Source: Paraburkholderia haematera
Lineage (GTDB): Bacteria > Pseudomonadota > Gammaproteobacteria > Burkholderiales > Burkholderiaceae
Direction: 5' to 3'
DNA length: 45,430 nucleotides
Assembly: GCF_905220975.1 (NCBI RefSeq)
Contig: NZ_CAJNBK010000038.1
Span: 1-45,430 of the forward strand
Shown: positions 36,382-44,584 of the stretch, piece by piece
Layout of the letters: each line of letters begins with the position of its first letter
How positions within the stretch are numbered: the stretch's first letter is position 1
The notes under the pieces: model-generated
The model's input: the letters and a program-made list of their open reading frames with translations, nothing else
Database searches by the model: none
What the model was told of the DNA's origin: nothing
Made by a program: the position numbers and the translations under genes

Positions 36382-37308
36382 TCAAACGCAGTTGGCCTGT
36401 TCGCTGCGCGCTTTGGCAAGCAACGCTTTGCCGGCACGCGAGACATTCGGCTTGCCGATCGACGTCGAAATGAAATCGCCGATCGCAACGACTTGCGCGA
36501 GGTCGATGCCGGTCTCGATGCCAAGGCCGTTCATCAGATACAGCACGTCTTCGGTCGCGATGTTACCGGTTGCGCCCTTTGCATACGGGCAGCCGCCGAG
36601 CCCCGCCACTGAGGCGTGATAGATCTCGATGCCTTCCTGCAACGCGGCGTAGATGTTCGCGAGCGCCTGTCCATAGGTGTCGTGGAAGTGTCCCGACAGA
36701 CGTTCACGCGGGAACACCCGGGTGACCGCCTCGAACACTTCTTGTGTGCGCTTCGGTGTGCCGACGCCGATCGTATCCGCAATATCGATCTCGTCGCAGC
36801 CGAGCGCCGCGAAACGTTCGACTACATCGACCACCGACGCGACCGGCACGTCGCCTTGATACGGACACCCGAGCGCACACGACACGCTGCCGCGAATGCG
36901 CAAGCCGTGTTCCTTCGCTGCCTGCGCGACCGGTGCGAATCGATCGATGCTTTCCGCGATGCTGCAATTGATGTTCTTCTGCGAGAACGCTTCGCTGGCC
37001 GCGCCGAAGATCACGATCTCGTCCGCGCGCGCGGCGAGCGCGCCTTCGAAACCGTGCAGGTTCGGCGTCAGCACCGAGTAGACCGTGCCCGCCCGGCGCT
37101 CGATGCCGGCCATCACGTCGGCGCCGTCGGCCATCTGCGGCACCCATTTCGGCGACACGAACGACGCCGCTTCGACGTTGCGAAAGCCCGCTGCCGACAA
37201 GCGGTTGATCAGTTCGATCTTGATCGCGGTGGGGACGAAGTCTTTCTCGTTTTGCAGTCCGTCACGCGGACCGACTTCGACGATTTTGACGCGTTGGGGC
37301 AAGGCCAT
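36382..37308 (-). CDS. Hydroxymethylglutaryl-CoA lyase
   Basis: A 308-residue HMGL-like TIM-barrel lyase that splits HMG-CoA to acetoacetate and acetyl-CoA in leucine and ketone metabolism. N-terminal VKIVEVGPRDGLQNEKDFVPT, middle SVSCALGCPYQGDV, HFHDTYGQALANIYAAL (metal-binding histidines) and the diagnostic SVAGLGGCPYAKGATGNIATEDVLY with its active-site cysteine. AGGAG precedes the ATG at about eight bases. The length equals family norms. Probably first gene of the operon that runs through ybaK, DUF1289, MaoC and MBL. Its upstream region carries two 46-bp copies of a palindromic element. Confidence 0.94.
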   Translation of the reverse strand: MALPQRVKIVEVGPRDGLQNEKDFVPTAIKIELINRLSAAGFRNVEAASFVSPKWVPQMADGADVMAGIERRAGTVYSVLTPNLHGFEGALAARADEIVIFGAASEAFSQKNINCSIAESIDRFAPVAQAAKEHGLRIRGSVSCALGCPYQGDVPVASVVDVVERFAALGCDEIDIADTIGVGTPKRTQEVFEAVTRVFPRERLSGHFHDTYGQALANIYAALQEGIEIYHASVAGLGGCPYAKGATGNIATEDVLYLMNGLGIETGIDLAQVVAIGDFISTSIGKPNVSRAGKALLAKARSEQANCV

Positions 37309-37322
37309 GATGTCTCTCCTGT

Positions 37323-37418
37323 GTCGACCGGAGTTTGCGCTTTAGCGCATTACTCCGGTCCCATGCAAAGCCGTCGACCGGAGTTTGCGCTTTAGCGCAT
37401 TACTTCGGTCCCATGCAA
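37323..37418. repeat. Duplicated 46-bp palindromic element, 50-bp period
   Basis: Copies at 37323-37368 and 37373-37418 match at 45 of 46 positions. Each contains ACCGGAGT...ACTCCGGT (ACTTCGGT in the second copy) around GCGC-TTTA-GCGC, so each can form a long hairpin. They lie 15 to 110 bases upstream of the HMG-CoA lyase start. Confidence 0.93.
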
Positions 37419-37503
37419 TGAGCGCGCGCGTGGCGGCGCTCCTTCAGTTGGATTCCGGGATACTCGAAACCCGTGTTCGATCGGTGTGTCAGTTTCAGCG
37501 CTT

Positions 37504-37542
37504 AGTATCCACGCTTCGTTTCCACGCTCAGTATCCACGCTC
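37504..37542. repeat. 13-bp x3 tandem repeat spanning the ghrA-type stop codon
   Basis: AGTATCCACGCTT, CGTTTCCACGCTC and AGTATCCACGCTC lie head to tail. The third copy encodes the last codons and overlaps the stop (37528-37530), so two copies are downstream of the gene. A change in copy number could alter the C-terminus. Confidence 0.85.
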
Positions 37543-38469
37543 AACGTCGACCACGCCGCTCACCCCTTCGCCGCGCATCAGCGCCGCCATTTTCCGCGCG
37601 ACTTGCGCGACGCTCTCTTCGCGCAAAGTCAGCGCGGACATGTGCGGCGTAATCGTGATGCGCGGCTCCTGCCAGAACGGATGATCCGGCGGCAACGGTT
37701 CTTCGCGGAACACGTCCAGCGTCGCGGCGGCGAGCTGCCCGCTTGCGAGCGCTTCGAGCAGATCCTGTTCGACCAGATGTCCGCCACGTGCCACGTTGAT
37801 CAGATACGCGCCTTTCGCGAGCCTGGAAAAGGTGCGCTTGTTCAGCACGTCGCCCGTATCCGGCGTATGCGGCAGCAGATTCACCAGCACTTTCACGCCG
37901 TCGAGAAATGCGTCGAACTGCGTTTCACCGGCGAAGGCCGTGATGCCGTCGATTTGCCGCGCACTGCGACTATAGCCGCGCACCGGCATACCGAACGACG
38001 CGACCGTTTGCGCGACCTGCGCGCCGAGTACGCCGAGGCCGAGCACGCCGACCGTGAAAGTTTCGCGCGGATGCGGTTCGAGCACCTGCCAGCGGCGCTC
38101 GCTTTGCAGCGTCTGGTATTCGTCGAAACGGCGCAGGTAGCGCAGCACCGCATGCGTCACGTACTCGGCCATTTGCGGCGCCATGCCGGTGTCTTCGAGC
38201 CGGATCAACGGGGCATTGCGCGGCAGCGTACCGGGGTGCTCGTGTTCGAGCGCGAGGATCGCATCCACACCCGCGCCAAGATTGAAGATCGCGCGCAGAT
38301 CGTCGCGGCCGGCCAGCATCTCACGCGGCGGCCGCCACACGACCGCGAAATCGGCCGGGGCGGTATCGCCCGTCTGCCATTCGCGCAGTTCCGCTTCCGG
38401 CAGCGCGCGGGCGAAATCGTGAAGCCACGCGGCGGCGTCGGCATGCGGCATGTAGAAGAGGATTTTCAT
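37528..38469 (-). CDS. ghrA: Glyoxylate/hydroxypyruvate reductase A (D-2-hydroxyacid dehydrogenase)
   Basis: A 313-residue NAD(P)H-dependent reductase, close to the 312 residues of E. coli GhrA. The Rossmann motif is TVGVLGLGVLGAQVAQTVASFG. Catalytic elements: VNLLPHTPDT, INVARGGHLVEQDLLEAL (arginine), LDVFREEPLPPDHPFW (glutamate) and TPHMSA (histidine; HxSA). It reduces glyoxylate and hydroxypyruvate. The ATG at 38469 has no ribosome site of its own, but an upstream 33-codon frame with a perfect site ends in ATGA over it, implying translational coupling. A second in-frame ATG at 38487 also lacks a ribosome site. Confidence 0.9.
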   Translation of the reverse strand: MKILFYMPHADAAAWLHDFARALPEAELREWQTGDTAPADFAVVWRPPREMLAGRDDLRAIFNLGAGVDAILALEHEHPGTLPRNAPLIRLEDTGMAPQMAEYVTHAVLRYLRRFDEYQTLQSERRWQVLEPHPRETFTVGVLGLGVLGAQVAQTVASFGMPVRGYSRSARQIDGITAFAGETQFDAFLDGVKVLVNLLPHTPDTGDVLNKRTFSRLAKGAYLINVARGGHLVEQDLLEALASGQLAAATLDVFREEPLPPDHPFWQEPRITITPHMSALTLREESVAQVARKMAALMRGEGVSGVVDVERGY

Positions 38470-38567
38470 ACGGTCCGGAAGGCGCATGCGTTGTCGAGTC
38501 TGATGGCGGGAAAGGCCCGGTAGAGCGGCTGCAACGCCCGCGGCGCTTCAGACGACGCTTGCGGCAT
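38466..38567 (-). CDS. Candidate 33-aa leader ORF coupled to ghrA
   Basis: A small frame (MPQASSEAPRALQPLYRAF..., 33 residues) has an ideal ribosome site, AAGGAGG, seven bases before its ATG, and its TGA overlaps the ghrA start as ATGA. It is in a different frame from ghrA. No domain is recognisable. It may be a leader peptide whose translation delivers ribosomes to ghrA, or a small functional protein. The signals are direct; expression is unproven. Confidence 0.5.
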   Translation of the reverse strand: MPQASSEAPRALQPLYRAFPAIRLDNACAFRTV

Positions 38568-38839
38568 GGGGGCTCCTCCTTTTATGGATAGGCTTCATTC
38601 TACTTTTTCGACGCGAATCGCGCGCGTTTGCGCACGGGCGTGCGGTTTTTGCTTGAGCCGCTGGCTCGACCTTGCTGCCTGGCGTGGCTTGCATCGAACC
38701 GCGGACGACGGCGACGGTTGGGCTGGGCGACGCGGCCTGGCCGTGCATTTGCCCCATAAACAAAGCACAAAAACTTGGTTCGCCCTTGCGGCGCCCGGCG
38801 GGACAATCACCTTCCGGATTCCGGCAGCGAGGGACTGAC
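38568..38839. other. Divergent intergenic region, ghrA / RBBP9-type gene
   Basis: About 270 bp of GC-rich sequence between divergent genes. A TAGAAT -10-like box on the minus strand near 38600 lacks a matching -35. No gene or strong hairpin is seen. Confidence 0.35.
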
Positions 38840-39442
38840 ATGCTTTCATGCACCACATCGACATGGCCGCCGCGGCTCGTCACCGTTCCCGGCCTGCACG
38901 GCAGCGAGGGCGCGCACTGGCAAACATGGCTCGAACGGCAATTCGCGCGCTCGTTGCGCGTCGAACAGGCCGACTGGGACGCGCCGGACGTCGCTGTCTG
39001 GGCGAAGTCGTTGCGCGATCTGCTCGCGCGCGAACGTGGGCCGTTCGTGCTGGCCGCTCACAGCTTCGGTTGCCTCGCGACTGCGTATGCGTTGCAGCAG
39101 GCGTCGTATGCGAACGACGTGGTCGGCGTCCTGTTCGTCGCGCCGGCGAGCCCCGAGAAATTCACCTTCGCCGGGCGGTTCGACGCGCGGCGTCTCGGCG
39201 TGCCGTCGATCCTGATCGGCAGCGAAACCGACCCGTGGATGCCGCTCGCCGGTTCGCGCGACCTCGCGCAGCGTTTCGGCAGCGCGTTCGTCAATCTTGG
39301 CGACGCGGGACACATCAACACCGCGGCGGGATTCGGCCCGTGGCCGCGTGCCAAGTATTTCGTCGACACATTGGTGCATTGCGCGGCGCCGCTGCGCTTT
39401 CGCGAGGAGGCCTTCGAGGTTGCGCAGCACGCGGTCGTTTGA
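38840..39442 (+). CDS. RBBP9/YdeN-family serine hydrolase
   Basis: A 200-residue alpha/beta hydrolase of the RBBP9/YdeN family. N-terminal VTVPGLHGSEGAHWQTWLE, nucleophile in LAAHSFGCLA (serine elbow), acid in IGSETDPWMPL and histidine in LGDAGHINTAAGFGPWP. All three catalytic residues are in order. GAGGGA six bases before the ATG at 38840 supports the start; the longer frame adds 56 unlikely residues. Natural substrates are poorly known for the family. The stop region shows a two-copy TTTGAGTG duplication, 20 bases apart. Confidence 0.88.
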   Translation: MLSCTTSTWPPRLVTVPGLHGSEGAHWQTWLERQFARSLRVEQADWDAPDVAVWAKSLRDLLARERGPFVLAAHSFGCLATAYALQQASYANDVVGVLFVAPASPEKFTFAGRFDARRLGVPSILIGSETDPWMPLAGSRDLAQRFGSAFVNLGDAGHINTAAGFGPWPRAKYFVDTLVHCAAPLRFREEAFEVAQHAVV

Positions 39443-39452
39443 GTGAGTCTGG

Positions 39453-39755
39453 ATGAATTTGAGTGTTGAGTCCGGGGTTGGGGTGTCGAGCGTCGACAAG
39501 GTGGTCGACCAGCGCGGCACGCGCAAGGAGGCGCGGGTGTGCCTCGACTATCTGTGGTCGCCCGCCGCGTAGGAAATCGTTACGCAACACCACCTGCGTC
39601 CGCGTGACAAAAACGTGCTCGCGAAGCACGCGGCCGGGTTCAGGCCGATCAAGACTTTTACCGTCGAAGAGATGTTCGGTAGCTGGCAGAAAGCGCAGCA
39701 AACGCATTTTTCTGACGGCAGGACGTTCGATCACATCATCGTCGACAAGAAGTAA
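39453..39755 (+). pseudogene. Fragment of a periplasmic sulfate-binding protein
   Basis: One frame encodes the C-terminal ~90 residues of an Sbp/CysP-type sulfate-binding protein: VDKVVDQRGTRKEARVCLDYLW, then RPRDKNVLAKHAAGF, then FTVEEMFGSWQKAQQTHFSDG and a final DKK. A TAG (39570-39572) interrupts it where the family has ...SPEGQEI. The N-terminal two thirds, including the signal peptide and most of the binding site, are missing. It ends at a terminator. No cys genes are nearby, so this is a remnant of a deletion or rearrangement. Confidence 0.85.
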
Positions 39756-39773
39756 ATCGTTGCCTGAAATTAG

Positions 39774-39808
39774 AAAGGCCACCTCGGAGACGAAGTGGCC
39801 TTTTTTAT
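39774..39808. terminator. Bidirectional terminator, sulfate-binding remnant / bioB
   Basis: AAAGGCCAC (39774-39782) pairs with GTGGCCTTT (39795-39803) and is followed by further T on the plus strand. The minus strand also leaves on TTTCTAATTT. It separates the remnant from the converging bio operon. Confidence 0.88.
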
Positions 39809-39843
39809 TGCGCGCGAATTATCAATCGCGCTTCGTACGCAGC

Positions 39844-40944
39844 TTAATTCGGCGCTGCGTGCGCGTTGTGATCATGTGCGCACTCATGCTCGCAGCCGCT
39901 CTGATCCAGCGGCATCTGCTGCGCCGCTTCCGCGCGAATACCGAGGCGTTCGAGCAGCTTGCGATCCGCTTCGGCTTGCGGGTTGCTGGTGGTCAGCAAC
40001 TGGTCGCCGTAGAAAATCGAGTTCGCGCCGGCGAGAAAGCACATGGCCTGCAACGCTTCGTTCATCTGCTCGCGGCCTGCCGACAGACGCACCATTGCGC
40101 GCGGCATCGTGATGCGGGCAATCGCAATCGTACGAACGAATTCGAACGGATCGATGGCTTCGGTGCCGGTCAGCGGCGTGCCTTCCACTTGCACCAGGTT
40201 GTTGATCGGCACCGATTCCGGATACGGCTCCATGTTCGCCAGTTGGGCGATCAGGCCGGCGCGCTCGCGGCGCGATTCGCCCAAACCGACAATCCCGCCG
40301 CAGCACACGTTGATGCCCGCATCGCGCACGCGTTCCAGCGTGTCGAGACGGTCCTGATACGTGCGCGTCGAAATGATCTGACCGTAGAACTCCGGCGACG
40401 TATCGAGGTTGTGGTTGTAGTAGTCGAGGCCCGCTTCGCGCAGACCCTGTGCCTGGTGCGTTTCCAGCATGCCGAGCGTCACGCAGGTTTCGAGGCCCAT
40501 TGCCTTCACGCCGCGAATCATGTCCTTGATCGGTTCGAGGTGGCGGTCCTTCGGATTGCGCCATGCCGCGCCCATGCAGAAGCGCGTTGCGCCGTTGTCC
40601 TTGGCGACCTTGGCGGCGGCCAATACTTCATCGACCGGCATCAGCTTGTCGGCCTGGAGGCCCGTATCGTGATGCACCGACTGCGGACAGTACGCGCAAT
40701 CCTCTTCGCAGCCGCCGGTCTTGATCGACAGCAGGGTCGACAGTTGCACGGTGTTGGCGTCAAAGTGTTCGCGATGGGTTTGCTGCGCGCGGAACATCAG
40801 GTCGTTGAACGGCAGTTCGTACAGCGCGACGATGTCGGCGACGCGCCACTTGGCCACCGGCTTGTCGCCTGCTGCGGCGTTGTTGGCATTGTGGTTCGAG
40901 GTGGCCGTGTCGGCTGCGCCCGGAGCGATGTTCAGTTGTGTCAT
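39844..40944 (-). CDS. bioB: Biotin synthase
   Basis: A 366-residue radical-SAM enzyme that inserts sulfur into dethiobiotin, the last step of biotin synthesis. The cluster motif is CEEDCAYC (C79, C83, C86), followed by FCMGAAWRNPKDRH, GLDYYNHNLDTSPEFY and ICCGGIVGLGE-type blocks. The N-terminal ~30 residues and the histidine-rich C-terminus (CEHECAHDHNAHAAPN) make it longer than E. coli BioB. AAGGA eight bases before the ATG supports the start. It is last in the bioA-F-D-B operon, 38 bases after bioD. Confidence 0.97.
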   Translation of the reverse strand: MTQLNIAPGAADTATSNHNANNAAAGDKPVAKWRVADIVALYELPFNDLMFRAQQTHREHFDANTVQLSTLLSIKTGGCEEDCAYCPQSVHHDTGLQADKLMPVDEVLAAAKVAKDNGATRFCMGAAWRNPKDRHLEPIKDMIRGVKAMGLETCVTLGMLETHQAQGLREAGLDYYNHNLDTSPEFYGQIISTRTYQDRLDTLERVRDAGINVCCGGIVGLGESRRERAGLIAQLANMEPYPESVPINNLVQVEGTPLTGTEAIDPFEFVRTIAIARITMPRAMVRLSAGREQMNEALQAMCFLAGANSIFYGDQLLTTSNPQAEADRKLLERLGIRAEAAQQMPLDQSGCEHECAHDHNAHAAPN

Positions 40945-40982
40945 GTCGTCAATCCTTATGGATGGATAGATGTAATGGGTTT

Positions 40983-41714
40983 TCAGCGCTGCGCGTGGCG
41001 CAGCGTCTGCAAGAGCCGGTTGATGTCGAGTTGATCCGCCGCGAGCTCGGGCGAAGCCGGGCTCAAATGCGGCACGATGCCGAGCAGGGGCGCGTCGTGT
41101 TCGCGCGCCAGATGCTCGCGAATCGACGCGATGTTTTCGTCGGGGAACGTCATGTCAGGATCGACGCGATTCGCCACCCAGCCGGCAAGCGTCAGCCCAC
41201 GTGCGGCGATCGCCTCGGCGGTGAGCAACGCATGGCTGATGCAACCGAGGCGCATGCCGACCACCAGTACGACCGGCAGTTTCAGCGCGACGGCGAGATC
41301 GGCGGTGTCCTGCGTAGCGGTCAGCGGCACGCGAAAGCCGCCAACACCTTCGACCACGACGATCTCCGCTTGCTGCAAAGCGCGCGCATGACAATCGACG
41401 ATGTGGTCGATATCGAATGCGACGTTTTCCAGCGCGGCGGCGATATGCGGCGCGGCGGGTTCTTTCAGCAGATACGGCGTGCGAATTGCGGGCGGCAGCA
41501 GCACGCTCGACGCGGCGTCGAGTTGATCCGCGTCTTCGTTATGCAATACGCCGTTCACTTCGAACGCACCCGCTGCGATCGGTTTCATCGCGGCGGCTTG
41601 CAGGCCTTCGCGAACGAAACCGCGCAGGAGTGCCGCGGACACGAACGTCTTGCCGATTTCCGTATCGGTGCCGGTGACGAATAGCGATAGGGCGTTTTGA
41701 CTCGAGTGACTCAT
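40983..41714 (-). CDS. bioD: Dethiobiotin synthetase
   Basis: A 243-residue ATP-dependent enzyme forming dethiobiotin from DAPA and CO2. The P-loop is GTDTEIGKT (15-23). MKPIAAG and VVEGVGGFRVPL are family blocks, and DPDMTFPDENIASIRE lies late. The ATG at 41714 overlaps the bioF stop (ATGA). An upstream start would run into bioF by about 80 codons. Confidence 0.96.
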   Translation of the reverse strand: MSHSSQNALSLFVTGTDTEIGKTFVSAALLRGFVREGLQAAAMKPIAAGAFEVNGVLHNEDADQLDAASSVLLPPAIRTPYLLKEPAAPHIAAALENVAFDIDHIVDCHARALQQAEIVVVEGVGGFRVPLTATQDTADLAVALKLPVVLVVGMRLGCISHALLTAEAIAARGLTLAGWVANRVDPDMTFPDENIASIREHLAREHDAPLLGIVPHLSPASPELAADQLDINRLLQTLRHAQR

Positions 41715-42895
41715 GCCGCCTTCGCCCCGAGTTGCTGCAAGCCGGCTTCGAGCCGATCCAGATCCGCCTGAGAATGCGCGGCGGAAAGCGAAATGCGCAG
41801 TCGCGACGTACCGGTGGGCACGGTCGGCGGACGGATCGCCGGCACCCAGAGACCCGCTCGATCTAGCGTGGCCGCGATATCGAGCGTGGCCTCGTTCGCG
41901 CCGATGATGAGCGGCTGCACGGCGGTGTGCGAATCGACCGGCAGCCACGGCGTGGCTTTAAGCATGGCGCGCGTGCGTTCGATCAGTTGCTGGAGATGAA
42001 CGCGGCGCGCGTCACCTTCTTCGCCACCGATGATGCGCAGACTCGCCGACACCGCATGCGCAGCAGCGGGCACCGACGCGGTCGTGAAGATATACGGGCG
42101 GGCGCGCTGCACGAGCCACTCGATCACGGTCTCATGCGCAACGACGAATGCGCCCGATACCCCTGCCGCTTTACCGAGCGTGCCGATCGAAATCAGATTC
42201 GGCGAGCGCAATGCGGCCTCGGCGATCGCGCCGCGGCCTTGCGGACCGAGCACGCCGAAACCGTGCGCGTCGTCGACGATCAGCCATGCGCCATGCTGTT
42301 CCGCGAGTGCGAGCAAGCGTGTGAGGGGGGCGATATCGCCGTCCATGCTGAACACGGTATCGGAGACGATGACTTTGACGTCGGCATTCGACGCGTCGAG
42401 CATCGCGCTCAAGGCATCCGTATCGCAGTGCGGATAGATCTGCACGTCGGCACGCGACAGGCGCGCGCCGTCGATCAGCGAGGCGTGATTCAGTGCGTCG
42501 GAGAAGAGCGTCGTGCCGCGGCCCGCGAGCGCGGTGAGCGTTGCGAGATTCGCCATGTAGCCGGTGCTGAAGTACAGGGCACGCGCATTGTCGACGAAGC
42601 CGCCGGCGAATTCGGCCAGATCGTCTTCCAGCTGCGCGTGCGCGCGCGAGTGGCCGCCGAGCAGATGCGAACCGCCGCTGCCCGCGCCATAGCGCTGTGC
42701 GCCTTCGGCGATTGCTGCGATCAGTTGCGGATGCGCGGCGAGACCGAGATAGTCGTTACTGGCGAAGCCGATGATGGCGCGGCCGTCGACCGTCATGTGC
42801 GCGGCGCAGGGCGTATCGGCAATGCGACGACGACGGCGCAGACCGCGCGCGTCGATGTCCTTGAGGCCTTCGGTGAGGGTGTCGAGCAGGTGCAT
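41711..42895 (-). CDS. bioF: 8-amino-7-oxononanoate synthase
   Basis: A 394-residue PLP enzyme condensing pimeloyl-ACP/CoA with alanine. FASNDYLGLAAHP, the glycine-rich GAGSGGSHLLGGHSRAH, DDAHGFGVLG (PLP ring contact) and the Schiff-base lysine K242 in GTLGKAAGVSGAF are all present. Its start overlaps the bioA stop by one base (TAATG). Confidence 0.97.
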   Translation of the reverse strand: MHLLDTLTEGLKDIDARGLRRRRRIADTPCAAHMTVDGRAIIGFASNDYLGLAAHPQLIAAIAEGAQRYGAGSGGSHLLGGHSRAHAQLEDDLAEFAGGFVDNARALYFSTGYMANLATLTALAGRGTTLFSDALNHASLIDGARLSRADVQIYPHCDTDALSAMLDASNADVKVIVSDTVFSMDGDIAPLTRLLALAEQHGAWLIVDDAHGFGVLGPQGRGAIAEAALRSPNLISIGTLGKAAGVSGAFVVAHETVIEWLVQRARPYIFTTASVPAAAHAVSASLRIIGGEEGDARRVHLQQLIERTRAMLKATPWLPVDSHTAVQPLIIGANEATLDIAATLDRAGLWVPAIRPPTVPTGTSRLRISLSAAHSQADLDRLEAGLQQLGAKAA

Positions 42896-44244
42896 TAGGG
42901 GGCCTCCGCGAGCGTTGCTTCGAAGGTTTCGCGCGTGCGCGAGGCGAGCAGCGCGATTTCTTCGTCGTCGAGAATGTAGGGGGGCATCAGGTACACCGTT
43001 GTCGAGATCGGACGCAGCAGCAGTTCACGCTGCAATGCGTTTTCGAAGAAGCGGCGCGAGAATGTTTTGGCCTGCTGAGCGTCGTCGATCACTGCGTCGA
43101 ACGCGAAGATCGTGCCGCACTGACGCAGATTGCGCACCTGCTTGTGTTCGGCGAGCGGCGCGAGCGCGGCTTTCAGCTTCGCGGATTTCTGCGCGTTGAC
43201 GGCGAGCACGTTGTCGGCGGCGAAGAGGTCGAGCGTGGCGAGCGCCGCGCGGCACGCGAGCGGATTGCCCGTGTACGAATGCGAGTGCAGGAAGCCGCGC
43301 GCGGTATCGTCGTGATAGAAGGCTTCGAAAATTTCATCGCGCGACAGCACGATCGAGAGCGGCAGATAGCCGCCGCTGATGCCTTTCGACAGACACAGGA
43401 AGTCAGGCCAGATACCGGCTTGTTCGCATGCGAAGAAGGTGCCTGTGCGTCCGCAGCCGACGGCGATTTCATCGGCGATCAGGTGCACGCCGTACTGATC
43501 GCACAGCGTGCGCAATCCGGCGATGTACGACGGGTCGTGCATTGCCATGCCGGCGGCGCATTGCACCAGCGGCTCCACGATCAGCGCGGAGATTTTCGCG
43601 GCGCGTGCTTCGAACAACGAGCGAACGTGATCGAGTGCGCGGCGCGCGACGTCGGCTGCTGTTTCGCCGTCTTGCGCGAGGCGTGCGTCGGGCGACGCGA
43701 CGACGTGCGCGTTGCGGATCAGCGGATCGTAGGCGTCCTTGAAGAGCGCGACATCGGTGACACCGAGCGCGCCGACGGTTTCACCGTGATAGCTGTTGGC
43801 GACACAAACGAATTCCTGCTTGTCGGCGAAGCCGCGATTGCGCCACGAGTGGAAGCTCATCTTCAGCGCGATTTCGACGGCCGATGCGCCATCGGACGCG
43901 AAGAATGCGTGACCGAGCGTGTTGCCGGTGAGCGCGCTGAGGCGCTCCGCGAGTTCGATGGCCGGTTCGTGCGTGCAGCCGGCGAGCATGGCGTGTTCAA
44001 GCGTGTCGAGCTGGTCTTTCAGTGCAGCGTTGATGCGGGGGTTGGCGTGGCCGAACAGGTTGACCCACCAGGAGCTGATCGCGTCCAGATACCGGTTGTT
44101 CGCGCGATCGTAGAGCCACGCGCCTTGACCGCGCGCGACCGGCACGAGGGGCAGGCGCTCGTGGTGCTTCATCTGGGTGCAGGGGTGCCAGACGGCACGC
44201 AGGCTGCGGGTGATCCAGTCTTCAGGGGATGCTGACTTTTCCAA
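42895..44244 (-). CDS. bioA: Adenosylmethionine-8-amino-7-oxononanoate aminotransferase
   Basis: A 449-residue PLP aminotransferase that makes DAPA from KAPA with SAM as amino donor. WHPCTQM at the N-terminus, WWVNLFGHANPRIN, D258 in ADEIAVG and Schiff-base lysine K287 in CLSKGISGG are characteristic. The start is TTG at 44244 with GGAG seven bases upstream. The first ATG is at residue 25, inside the conserved HPCTQM region, so TTG is likely genuine and may hold expression low. First gene of the bio operon. I found no convincing BirA or BioR box upstream. Confidence 0.95.
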   Translation of the reverse strand: MEKSASPEDWITRSLRAVWHPCTQMKHHERLPLVPVARGQGAWLYDRANNRYLDAISSWWVNLFGHANPRINAALKDQLDTLEHAMLAGCTHEPAIELAERLSALTGNTLGHAFFASDGASAVEIALKMSFHSWRNRGFADKQEFVCVANSYHGETVGALGVTDVALFKDAYDPLIRNAHVVASPDARLAQDGETAADVARRALDHVRSLFEARAAKISALIVEPLVQCAAGMAMHDPSYIAGLRTLCDQYGVHLIADEIAVGCGRTGTFFACEQAGIWPDFLCLSKGISGGYLPLSIVLSRDEIFEAFYHDDTARGFLHSHSYTGNPLACRAALATLDLFAADNVLAVNAQKSAKLKAALAPLAEHKQVRNLRQCGTIFAFDAVIDDAQQAKTFSRRFFENALQRELLLRPISTTVYLMPPYILDDEEIALLASRTRETFEATLAEAP

Positions 44245-44584
44245 GAGGGTACTCCGGGGTGCTTTTTTGCCGTTGCACGGCTGGCTTTTTTAGGGCCACT
44301 TCATTCGGGCTGCGGGTTGTTCTTTGCGCTGCGCGCGGCCTTGGGAAGGCGTAAGGGGTCGAGATTAGCGGTTTATTTCGTGCTTTGCATCGGGGGCTTG
44401 GTCTGGGTTTTTGCCTGCGGCGCTGGGGTTTGGGGCTGTTCGCTACAGGTGGTTTCAGTTTCGTTCTGAACGTCGCTGATCGGCGGAGTTGACGACGACA
44501 AAGTAGTTGGACCTTATGGGCGGGAATTTGGCCTGCTCGGCGGTTTTGGGCTGTTTTCCTTCGGCGTTGGACTTTTCTTGATTT
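44245..44584. other. bio operon upstream region with degenerate GCCTGCGGCGTTGG-like repeats
   Basis: About 340 bp without a gene. Loosely similar blocks starting near 44408, 44527, 44558, 44583 and 44612 share the pattern TTTGCCTGCGGCGTTGG and lead into repeat copy C. The bio promoter must lie here, but no clear -35/-10 pair is visible. Confidence 0.45.

Noticed and set aside
44245..44500. BirA or BioR operator upstream of bioA
   Set aside because: Only a GGTTTAT-like fragment near 44370 without the partner half-site; too weak to call.
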